Assembly (NCBI RefSeq): GCF_905372335.1 | Contig: NZ_CAJPOU010000011.1 | Coordinates: forward strand, 1-42,962 | Reading direction: 5' to 3' | Source: Streptococcus sp. A12 | Lineage (GTDB): Bacteria; Bacillota; Bacilli; Lactobacillales; Streptococcaceae | Length of the DNA: 42,962 nucleotides | Shown: positions 1-6,247 of the stretch, one piece after another | How positions within the stretch are numbered: position 1 is the first letter of the stretch | Layout of the letters: the number at the start of each line of letters is the position of its first letter | Program-made: the position numbers and the translations under genes | Notes under the pieces: generated by a model | Seen by the model: the letters and a program-made list of their open reading frames with translations, nothing else | Databases searched by the model: none | Told to the model about the DNA's origin: nothing

Positions 1-778
1 CTTTCAAAAGAGCCCATTCAGCTTTTTGTTTAGCGTAAGCTTCACCAGCTGCTTTAAAGGCTGCAATTTGTTCTTCACTTGGGTTGATGACTACTTCACC
101 AGTGATTCCAGATACAGCCAACACATCACCATCTTTTACAAGATCTGTAATGTTGTTTGTACCAAGAACCGCTGCGATTTCAAGTGTACGCGCCATGATA
201 GCTGAGTGACTTGTACGTCCACCAATGTTTGTAACAAAGGCTTTAACGAACTGTTTGTTCAATTGAGCGGTATCGGATGGAGTCAAGTCATGCGCAACCA
301 CGATTGCTTCTTCATTGATGGTTGCAGGGTTTGGCAATTTCTTACCAAGCAAGTTTGCAAGAACACGTTTGGTCACATCGCGAATATCTGCTGCTCGTTC
401 TTGCATGTATGGGTTATCTTCCATTCCTTCAAAGATGGTGATAAACATGTCTGTGACTTCTTTCAAGCCAGCTTCAGCATTCACCTTCTTCGTGCGAATT
501 GTTTCCTTGATCTGACCAACCATTTCAGGGTCAGAAAGGACCATCATGTGAGCATCAAATACTTGTGCCGCTTCCTCACCAAGGCTCGCTACTGCATTCT
601 CCCGAATAAGAGAAAGCTCGTTCTGTGAAGCTTCAAGAGCTGCATCCAAACGAGCTTCTTCTGCATTTGTATCTTCAACTGAGATTGTATCAAATGACAA
701 GTCGGGTTGAACAAGTAGATATGCCTTAGCAACGGCAACACCATCAGATGCTGCTATTCCTTTAAGCATTTCTGTCAT
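1..778 (-). CDS. ptsI: PTS enzyme I, N-terminal part (cut by window edge)
   Basis: Phosphoenolpyruvate-protein phosphotransferase, the first enzyme of the sugar phosphotransferase system; it takes phosphate from PEP onto a histidine and passes it to HPr in the cytoplasm. About 259 residues are visible, starting MTEMLKGIAASDGVAVAKAY, which is typical of Gram-positive enzyme I. The swivelling phosphohistidine domain is present with the GGRTSHSAIMART signature near residue 190, whose histidine is the phosphorylation site. The PEP-binding C-terminal half lies beyond the left edge. The ATG is only 2 bases after the ptsH stop, so the two are translated as one operon. Identity is very secure; completeness cannot be judged. 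Confidence 0.97.
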   Translation of the reverse strand, partial: MTEMLKGIAASDGVAVAKAYLLVQPDLSFDTISVEDTNAEEARLDAALEASQNELSLIRENAVASLGEEAAQVFDAHMMVLSDPEMVGQIKETIRTKKVNAEAGLKEVTDMFITIFEGMEDNPYMQERAADIRDVTKRVLANLLGKKLPNPATINEEAIVVAHDLTPSDTAQLNKQFVKAFVTNIGGRTSHSAIMARTLEIAAVLGTNNITDLVKDGDVLAVSGITGEVVINPSEEQIAAFKAAGEAYAKQKAEWALLK

Positions 779-780
779 GT

Positions 781-1044
781 TTATGCCAATCCTTCTTTTT
801 CCATTGTTTCAGCGATTGCTGCAAGAGCATCATCAGCGTCAGCTCCTTCAGCTGAGATTACAACGTCAGCTCCTTGACCAACACCAAGGCTCATAACACC
901 CATGATTGATTTCAAGTTAACTGATTTACCTTTGTATTCAAGAGTAATATCTGAAGCAAATTTGCTAGCAGTTTGAACCAACAAAGTTGCTGGACGTGCG
1001 TGGATACCTGTTTCTGCCACGATGTGGAAATCTTTAGAAGCCAT
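781..1044 (-). CDS. ptsH: Phosphocarrier protein HPr
   Basis: HPr, 87 residues, the usual length. It carries phosphate from enzyme I to the sugar-specific EIIA proteins through His15 (in GIHARPATLLV). Ser46 (in LKSIMGVMSLG) is the site used by HPr kinase in Firmicutes, which makes HPr a CcpA co-repressor; this matters here because cre-like sites lie near nagB and the arc genes. A strong Shine-Dalgarno AAAGGAGAGT sits at 1051-1060. The gene is first in the ptsHI operon, with ptsI 2 bases downstream. Confidence 0.98.
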   Translation of the reverse strand: MASKDFHIVAETGIHARPATLLVQTASKFASDITLEYKGKSVNLKSIMGVMSLGVGQGADVVISAEGADADDALAAIAETMEKEGLA

Positions 1045-1105
1045 AGTTTGACTCTCCTTTTAAAATTAGTTTTTGAGTTATCTGTGATAACCCTTACAAT
1101 TTGCT

Positions 1106-1134
1106 ATTATATCATCTTCTTCATTATTTTTCAA
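1106..1134 (-). promoter_or_regulatory. ptsHI promoter
   Basis: On the minus strand TTGAAA (1134-1129) and TATAAT (1111-1106) are separated by 17 bases, and the -10 is extended (TGATATAAT). It lies about 60 bases upstream of the ptsH start and is an almost perfect vegetative promoter. Confidence 0.85.
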
Positions 1135-1230
1135 GATTTTTATCACACACTTACTGAAAATACTTACAGGAAGCACTCAATTTTTCTCTTCTTTTGAACT
1201 ACTTTTTTTTACTTTCTTCTATTAAATAAA

Positions 1231-1259
1231 TTGAATTGCTTTCAGGGATACAGTATATA
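1231..1259 (+). promoter_or_regulatory. Possible upstream promoter in the ptsH-nrdH gap
   Basis: TTGAAT (1231-1236) and TATATA (1254-1259) are 17 bases apart. The gap between ptsH and nrdH (1045-1476) holds the ptsHI promoter, this candidate, the NrdR boxes and the nrdH promoter; no gene was seen in it. If real, this promoter would give a longer nrdH leader running through both boxes. Found by motif only, in AT-rich sequence. Confidence 0.3.
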
Positions 1260-1346
1260 GAATTTTAGGAAAGTGGTCCGAATTCCTTTGACTTAAAAAA
1301 CCTATATTTTATCACGTTTTCCTCAATTTTCACTAATTCTTACAAT

Positions 1347-1400
1347 ACTACATATTGTGGTATCCTTCGGTATAGTTAATTTATGTGCACAATATTTAGT
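1347..1400 (+). promoter_or_regulatory. Pair of NrdR-like boxes upstream of nrdH
   Basis: Two 13-base matches to the NrdR box: CACAATATTTAGT at 1388-1400 on the plus strand, and CACAATATGTAGT as the complement of 1347-1359. They differ at one position. Their centres are 41 bases apart, about four helical turns, and the second ends 8 bases before the -35 of the nrdH promoter. NrdR is the ATP/dATP-sensing repressor of ribonucleotide reductase genes in most bacteria. The assignment follows from the known consensus; no NrdR gene lies in this window. Confidence 0.75.
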
Positions 1401-1408
1401 TAAAACTC

Positions 1409-1437
1409 TTGACAAGAAAAAACCTTTTGTTTATACT
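1409..1437 (+). promoter_or_regulatory. nrdH promoter
   Basis: Consensus TTGACA (1409-1414) and TATACT (1432-1437) with a 17-base spacer. The predicted start near 1444 gives a leader of about 33 bases. It sits directly downstream of the second NrdR-like box, as expected for repression by NrdR. Confidence 0.85.
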
Positions 1438-1476
1438 AGATACAGATTTATGAATTTAGAGGAGTTAGATCACATT

Positions 1477-1695
1477 ATGGTGACAATTTATTCAAAAAAT
1501 AATTGTGTTCAATGTAAAATGACCAAACGTTTTTTAGATACCAATCACGTTGAATACCGTGAAATTAATCTAGATGAGCAACCTGAGTTTGTAGACCATG
1601 TGAAGAACCTTGGTTTCAACGCTGCACCAGTTATTCAAACGGCAGATGAAGTCTTTTCTGGCTTCCAACCAGCTAAACTCAAGAAATTATCTTAA
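1477..1695 (+). CDS. nrdH: Glutaredoxin-like protein NrdH
   Basis: A 72-residue redoxin that reduces class Ib ribonucleotide reductase NrdE. The redox motif CVQCK is at residues 10-14 in a glutaredoxin fold, and the protein ends with the FSGFQPAKLKKL-type tail seen in NrdH. The start at 1477 is chosen because AGAGGAG (1458-1464) precedes it, because the -10 element lies upstream, and because an open frame reaching back to 1357 would overlap the promoter and an NrdR box. First gene of the nrd operon. Confidence 0.95.
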   Translation: MVTIYSKNNCVQCKMTKRFLDTNHVEYREINLDEQPEFVDHVKNLGFNAAPVIQTADEVFSGFQPAKLKKLS

Positions 1696-1720
1696 AACTA
1701 TCAAACAGGATCTGATTGGT

Positions 1721-1808
1721 CTAGGGAATGGATTACTGTAGTTCTCGACTACAGTGTTCCCCTAGCCCTTTTACTTGTACAGGGGAGCTTGCCTCCCCTT
1801 TATTTTTG
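1721..1808 (+). terminator. Hairpin pair with intrinsic terminator between nrdH and nrdE
   Basis: Two hairpins fill most of the nrdH-nrdE gap. The first pairs CTAGGG-AA (1721-1728) with TTCCCCTAG (1757-1765) and, inside it, CTGTAG (1736-1741) with CTACAG (1749-1754). The second pairs AGGGGAG (1781-1787) with CTCCCCT (1793-1799) and is followed by TTATTTTTG, the form of an intrinsic terminator. The 3' arm of hairpin one (TTCCCCT, 1757-1763) could instead pair with the 5' arm of the terminator. Partial termination would lower nrdE-nrdF relative to nrdH; regulated attenuation is an inference. Confidence 0.7.
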
Positions 1809-1827
1809 AATTAGAAAAAGGAACATT

Positions 1828-3987
1828 ATGGGATTAAAATCACTTGAAGACGTAACTTACTTCCGTCTTAATAATGAAATCAACCGTCCAGTTAACGGTC
1901 AAATCATGCTTCATAAAGATAAAGAAGCCTTGGATGCTTTCTTCAAAGAGAATGTTGTGCCAAATACCATGGCCTTTGATTCAATAACGGATAAAATCAA
2001 CTACCTTATTGAACACAACTATATCGAAACAGCCTTCATTCAGAAGTACCGTCCTGAATTTTTGGAAGAATTGGCCCAATTTATCAAAGACCAAAACTTC
2101 CAATTCAAGTCCTTCATGGCTGCCTATAAATTCTATAACCAGTATGCTCTGAAAACAAATGATGGAGAATACTATCTCGAAAGCATGGAAGACCGCGTCT
2201 TCTTCAATGCTCTCTACTTTGCGGATGGAAATGAAGAAATTGCTAAAGACATCGCAAATGAAATCATTCACCAACGCTACCAACCAGCTACTCCTTCTTT
2301 CTTAAATGCTGGACGTGCTCGCCGTGGGGAATTGGTTTCTTGTTTCTTGATCCAGGTAACCGACGACATGAATGCGATCGGACGCTCTATCAACTCAGCT
2401 CTTCAACTGTCTCGTATCGGTGGTGGGGTTGGAATCTCCCTCAGCAACCTTCGTGAAGCTGGCGCACCGATCAAGGGCTATGAAGGAGCCGCTTCTGGGG
2501 TCGTACCAGTCATGAAACTCTTCGAAGATAGCTTCTCTTACTCTAACCAATTGGGACAACGCCAAGGGGCTGGGGTGGTTTACCTCAATGTCTTCCACCC
2601 AGATATTATCGCCTTCCTTTCTACTAAGAAGGAAAATGCCGATGAAAAAGTTCGTGTTAAGACCCTTTCACTTGGTGTCATCGTGCCAGACAAGTTCTAC
2701 GAGTTGGCTCGTAAGAATGAAGAAATGTATCTCTTCAGCCCATATTCTGTAGAGCGTGAATACGGAGTGCCATTTAACTACATCGACATCACTGAAAAAT
2801 ACGATGAGTTAGTTGCTAATCCAAATATCCGCAAGACAAAAATCAAGGCGCGTGATTTGGAAACTGAAATTTCTAAATTGCAACAAGAATCTGGTTACCC
2901 ATATGTAGTTAACATCGATACTGCTAACCGGGCAAACCCTGTTGATGGCAAGATCATCATGAGTAACTTGTGTTCAGAGATCCTCCAGGTTCAAGAGCCA
3001 AGCTTGATCAACGATGCTCAAGAATTCATTAAAATGGGGACTGACGTCTCATGTAACCTTGGTTCAACCAACGTGGTTAACATGATGACCTCACCTGACT
3101 TTGGTCGTTCCATCCGAGCTATGGTTCGTGCCTTGACCTTCGTCACAGATAGCTCTCACATTGTAGCTGTTCCAACAATTGACCACGGAAATAGCCAAGC
3201 GCATACCTTTGGTCTTGGCGCTATGGGACTTCACAGCTATCTTGCCCAACAATTGATTGAATATGGATCACCTGAATCTGTCGAGTTCACTAGCATCTAC
3301 TTCATGCTCATGAACTACTGGACTCTCGTAGAATCAAACAACATCGCACGTGAACGGGGCGTTACCTTCCACAACTTTGAAAAATCAGACTATGCCAACG
3401 GTAGCTACTTTGATAAGTACACAAGTGGAGAATTTGTACCAAAATCTGATCGCGTCAAAGAGCTCTTTAAAGATATCTTTATTCCTAGTGCAGAAGACTG
3501 GGCAGAACTTCGTGATAAAGTCAAGGCAGATGGTCTTTACCACCAAAACCGCTTGGCTGTCGCACCAAATGGTTCCATCAGCTACATCAATGACGTATCT
3601 GCTTCTATCCACCCAATCACACAACGGATTGAAGAACGACAAGAGAAGAAAATCGGGAAGATCTACTACCCTGCAGCTGGTTTATCAACAGATACCATTC
3701 CTTACTACACTTCTGCCTACGACATGGATATGCGTAAAGTCATCGATGTTTATGCTGCCGCAACTGAGCATGTAGACCAAGGACTTTCACTCACTCTCTT
3801 CATGCGCAGTGATATTCCAAAAGGCCTTTACGAATGGAAAACTGAAAACAAACAAACCACTCGTGACTTGTCTATCCTTCGCAACTATGCCTTTAATAAG
3901 GGAATCAAGTCTATCTACTACGTCCGCACCTTTACCGATGATGGTGGAGAAGTTGGCGCGAACCAATGTGAAAGCTGTGTGATTTGA
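1828..3987 (+). CDS. nrdE: Class Ib ribonucleotide reductase, large (alpha) subunit
   Basis: Catalytic subunit reducing ribonucleoside diphosphates to deoxyribonucleotides. 719 residues, normal for NrdE. The redox cysteine pair is C172 (ELVSCFL) and C409 (VSCNLGST), the thiyl radical cysteine is C382 (SNLCSEI), and the C-terminal shuttle pair is C714/C717 (QCESCVI). These positions run six below the Salmonella NrdE numbering. The ATG at 1828 follows AAAGGAA (1817-1823). Unusually, the gene is followed not by nrdF but, 6 bases after its stop, by an unrelated AT-rich gene. Confidence 0.98.
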   Translation: MGLKSLEDVTYFRLNNEINRPVNGQIMLHKDKEALDAFFKENVVPNTMAFDSITDKINYLIEHNYIETAFIQKYRPEFLEELAQFIKDQNFQFKSFMAAYKFYNQYALKTNDGEYYLESMEDRVFFNALYFADGNEEIAKDIANEIIHQRYQPATPSFLNAGRARRGELVSCFLIQVTDDMNAIGRSINSALQLSRIGGGVGISLSNLREAGAPIKGYEGAASGVVPVMKLFEDSFSYSNQLGQRQGAGVVYLNVFHPDIIAFLSTKKENADEKVRVKTLSLGVIVPDKFYELARKNEEMYLFSPYSVEREYGVPFNYIDITEKYDELVANPNIRKTKIKARDLETEISKLQQESGYPYVVNIDTANRANPVDGKIIMSNLCSEILQVQEPSLINDAQEFIKMGTDVSCNLGSTNVVNMMTSPDFGRSIRAMVRALTFVTDSSHIVAVPTIDHGNSQAHTFGLGAMGLHSYLAQQLIEYGSPESVEFTSIYFMLMNYWTLVESNNIARERGVTFHNFEKSDYANGSYFDKYTSGEFVPKSDRVKELFKDIFIPSAEDWAELRDKVKADGLYHQNRLAVAPNGSISYINDVSASIHPITQRIEERQEKKIGKIYYPAAGLSTDTIPYYTSAYDMDMRKVIDVYAAATEHVDQGLSLTLFMRSDIPKGLYEWKTENKQTTRDLSILRNYAFNKGIKSIYYVRTFTDDGGEVGANQCESCVI

Positions 3988-3993
3988 TTATTT

Positions 3994-4842
3994 ATGGTTA
4001 CCAAAAAACAACATTATTATCCAAGAAGCTTACTTAAACATTTTGCTGATAGTACAAGCAAGTTTTATGTTTATAATTGTGTCGCTAATATAGAACAATA
4101 TGTCCACTATGAAAGTATATGTTACAAAAAATATACCTACGAAGAAAAAATATCAGATGATCGCATTATTGTTGATAATATTCTTGAAAATAAGCTTAGT
4201 AGATTTGAAGGAGAGATTTCTAAAATAGTTGAACATATCGTATCATCAAGAAAACCATGTATCTTAAATCAAAGCGAAATTGAAACAATCTGGAAATATA
4301 TGTTTCTCCAAGAAATCAGAACTGACTCTGGCAGAGTAAGGTTGGTATCTAATTTTATTAATCATTTCTCAGAATCACGGGAGTTCCCAATTGAATTAAC
4401 TGAAATAAAGAACAATCTAGAAAATATAAATATTTTTAATAAAGTAATGAAAAAAGATAAAAATTTAGAGAGTTTTCTCAGTTTTTTTAAAAAGCCTAAA
4501 CAAATGAATTTTCATATTTCTATTGGCAATGGCTTTCTAACTAGTGATAATCCAGTTGTTTCAACATTCGGACCTCCAAACATTCCCAATGGATTTCAAA
4601 TCCTAATGCCTATTTCCCCCTATCTGTGTTTTGAATTTCAAAATAATGAAATGAATTGCTCTGATAAATTATGGGTAAAAATGACAAATGAAAAATTACG
4701 CTATATCAATGAAGCTACTATTAATACTGCCAACTATTATGTAATATCAAATAAGCCATTTAATATTACACAACAGATGTATATTTATAATCGTTTTAAG
4801 AATATAAACTGGTTATATAAATCTCGTCACTTTAAAAATTAG
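3994..4842 (+). CDS. DUF4238-like protein inserted in the nrd operon
   Basis: 282-residue protein of unknown function. The N-terminus has the pattern I associate with DUF4238 (KKQHYYPRSLLKHFAD followed by FYVYNC), and the middle carries the FLTSDNPVV segment also seen in that family. It has no signal peptide or membrane segment, so it is probably cytoplasmic. It begins 6 bases after the nrdE stop with no clear Shine-Dalgarno, so translation may be coupled to nrdE; it ends 16 bases before the nrdF start. Codon use is much more A/T-rich than nrdE and nrdF, which points to horizontal gain. An imperfect repeat, GATTATTTATGG at 3986-3997 and GATTATCATGG at 4852-4862, brackets it. DUF4238 proteins are, to my knowledge, not functionally characterised; a defence role is only a guess. 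Confidence 0.75.
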   Translation: MVTKKQHYYPRSLLKHFADSTSKFYVYNCVANIEQYVHYESICYKKYTYEEKISDDRIIVDNILENKLSRFEGEISKIVEHIVSSRKPCILNQSEIETIWKYMFLQEIRTDSGRVRLVSNFINHFSESREFPIELTEIKNNLENINIFNKVMKKDKNLESFLSFFKKPKQMNFHISIGNGFLTSDNPVVSTFGPPNIPNGFQILMPISPYLCFEFQNNEMNCSDKLWVKMTNEKLRYINEATINTANYYVISNKPFNITQQMYIYNRFKNINWLYKSRHFKN

Positions 4843-4858
4843 TTCATAGGAGATTATC

Positions 4859-5818
4859 ATGGAAACTTACTATAAAGCCATAAACTGGAATGCCATCGAA
4901 GATGTCATCGACAAATCAACTTGGGAAAAATTGACGGAGCAATTCTGGCTCGACACTCGTATCCCCTTGTCAAATGACCTTGATGACTGGAGAAAACTAT
5001 CAAACAAGGAAAAAGACTTGGTAGGAAAAGTCTTTGGTGGTTTAACGCTTCTTGATACCATGCAATCTGAAACAGGGGTTCAGGCTCTTCGTTCCGACAT
5101 CCGTACACCGCATGAGGAAGCTGTTTTTAACAACATCCAATTCATGGAATCTGTCCATGCTAAGTCTTACTCTTCTATCTTTTCGACCTTGAATACCAAG
5201 TCAGAAATCGAAGAGATTTTCGAATGGACCAATACCAATCCTTTCCTTCAAAAGAAGGCAGAAATCATCAATGAAATCTACCTCAATGGGACTCCTCTTG
5301 AAAAGAAAGTCGCCAGTGTCTTCCTTGAAACCTTCCTCTTCTACTCTGGTTTCTTCACACCCCTCTACTATCTTGGAAACAACAAGTTAGCCAACGTTGC
5401 TGAAATCATCAAGTTGATCATTCGTGATGAGTCTGTTCACGGAACCTACATTGGTTACAAATTCCAACTTGGTTTTAACGAATTGCCTGAAGAAGAGCAA
5501 GAAAAACTCAAAGAATGGATGTACGACCTGCTCTATACCCTCTACGAGAACGAAGAGGGCTATACAGAAAGCCTCTATGACGGTGTTGGCTGGACTGAGG
5601 AAGTTAAAACCTTCCTTCGTTACAATGCTAATAAAGCCCTCATGAACTTGGGACAAGATCCACTTTTCCCAGACTCAGCAGATGATGTCAACCCAATCGT
5701 CATGAACGGAATCTCAACCGGAACATCCAACCACGACTTCTTCTCTCAAGTCGGAAATGGTTACCTTCTCGGTGAAGTAGAAGCCATGCAGGATGACGAT
5801 TATAATTACGGACTATAA
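4859..5818 (+). CDS. nrdF: Class Ib ribonucleotide reductase, small (beta) subunit
   Basis: Radical-carrying subunit that pairs with NrdE. 319 residues, the standard length. Metal ligands and the tyrosyl radical site can be placed one below E. coli NrdF numbering: D66, E97, H100, radical Y104, E157, E191 and H194 (RDESVHGTYIG). It has its own Shine-Dalgarno (TAGGAG, 4848-4853), so it does not depend on coupling to the inserted gene upstream. The flavodoxin NrdI needed to load manganese is not in this window and must be encoded elsewhere. Confidence 0.98.
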   Translation: METYYKAINWNAIEDVIDKSTWEKLTEQFWLDTRIPLSNDLDDWRKLSNKEKDLVGKVFGGLTLLDTMQSETGVQALRSDIRTPHEEAVFNNIQFMESVHAKSYSSIFSTLNTKSEIEEIFEWTNTNPFLQKKAEIINEIYLNGTPLEKKVASVFLETFLFYSGFFTPLYYLGNNKLANVAEIIKLIIRDESVHGTYIGYKFQLGFNELPEEEQEKLKEWMYDLLYTLYENEEGYTESLYDGVGWTEEVKTFLRYNANKALMNLGQDPLFPDSADDVNPIVMNGISTGTSNHDFFSQVGNGYLLGEVEAMQDDDYNYGL

Positions 5819-5821
5819 GAC

Positions 5822-5849
5822 AAAAACCTTTCCAGACGGAAAGGTTTTT
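5822..5849 (+). terminator. nrd operon terminator
   Basis: AAAAACCTTTCC (5822-5833) pairs with GGAAAGGTTTTT (5838-5849) around a 4-base loop, just after the nrdF stop. It is symmetrical and could work in both directions. Confidence 0.9.
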
Positions 5850-5940
5850 GAATGTAAACAAACTATTGTTTTATATAAAACAGATAAATGATTTTCAAAA
5901 AAGGACTTTTATTTTTTTAACCATTAAAGAATATTAAAAA

Positions 5941-6172
5941 CTTTTCGCCGTGAGAAAAGTGCTAGAAACACTCTTGTATCTAGCACTCGGGAGTTTTGAG
6001 AGTAAAACAGTTTGGGAAACTGTTTTAGCCTGAGCCCTGAAATTAAAGAGCGAAGAGGCTCAAAACTAAGTCATGGAACTTCATAGAAGTTCGTTGACGT
6101 CCGTACTCACCTAAGGAAAGTTTTTTAAAAGACTTTATCTTCAATCTGAAACCTTTCCAAACGGAAAGGTTG
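5941..6172. repeat. Structured non-coding repeat, copy 1
   Basis: The 429-base gap between nrdF and alaS holds, apart from two terminators, a densely folded non-coding sequence that shares blocks with 14983-15234. Shared blocks are CTCGGGAGTTTTG (5986-5998), AGTCATGGAACTTC (6069-6082), GACGTCCGTACTCACCT (6096-6112), CTTCAAT and a closing hairpin with TTTCCAAA/ACGGAAA (6150-6171). Internal inverted repeats include GTGCTAGA/TCTAGCAC (5959-5966/5979-5986), AGTTTTGAG/CTCAAAACT (5992-6000/6059-6067) and AAAACAGTTT/AAACTGTTTT (6004-6013/6017-6026). No credible open frame was found. The exact ends are uncertain. Confidence 0.7.
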
Positions 6173-6210
6173 TTGCAATCTTTTTCTGATTGGAGCCAAT
6201 TCCTTTTTGA

Positions 6211-6240
6211 AAAAAGAGGTTGGACAAACATCCAACCTCT
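6211..6240 (-). terminator. alaS terminator
   Basis: AGAGGTTGGA and TCCAACCTCT (6215-6224/6231-6240) form a 10-bp stem; on the minus strand it is followed by a T-run (6215-6211), 7 bases after the alaS stop. Confidence 0.92.
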
Positions 6241-6247
6241 TCGATTC

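Noticed and set aside
206..628. 140-residue plus-strand open frame at the left edge
   Set aside because: Antisense to ptsI, whose motifs are clear.
3350..3775. 141-residue open frame inside nrdE
   Set aside because: Out-of-frame shadow of nrdE, which is complete and motif-bearing in its own frame.
3986..4862. Imperfect flanking repeat as target-site duplication of a transposon
   Set aside because: The repeat is short and inexact, there is no transposase and no terminal inverted repeat; it is kept only as a hint in the DUF4238 finding.
5850..5940. AT-rich stretch with TTTTATATAAAA as a promoter or origin
   Set aside because: No downstream gene in either direction and no DnaA-box cluster.
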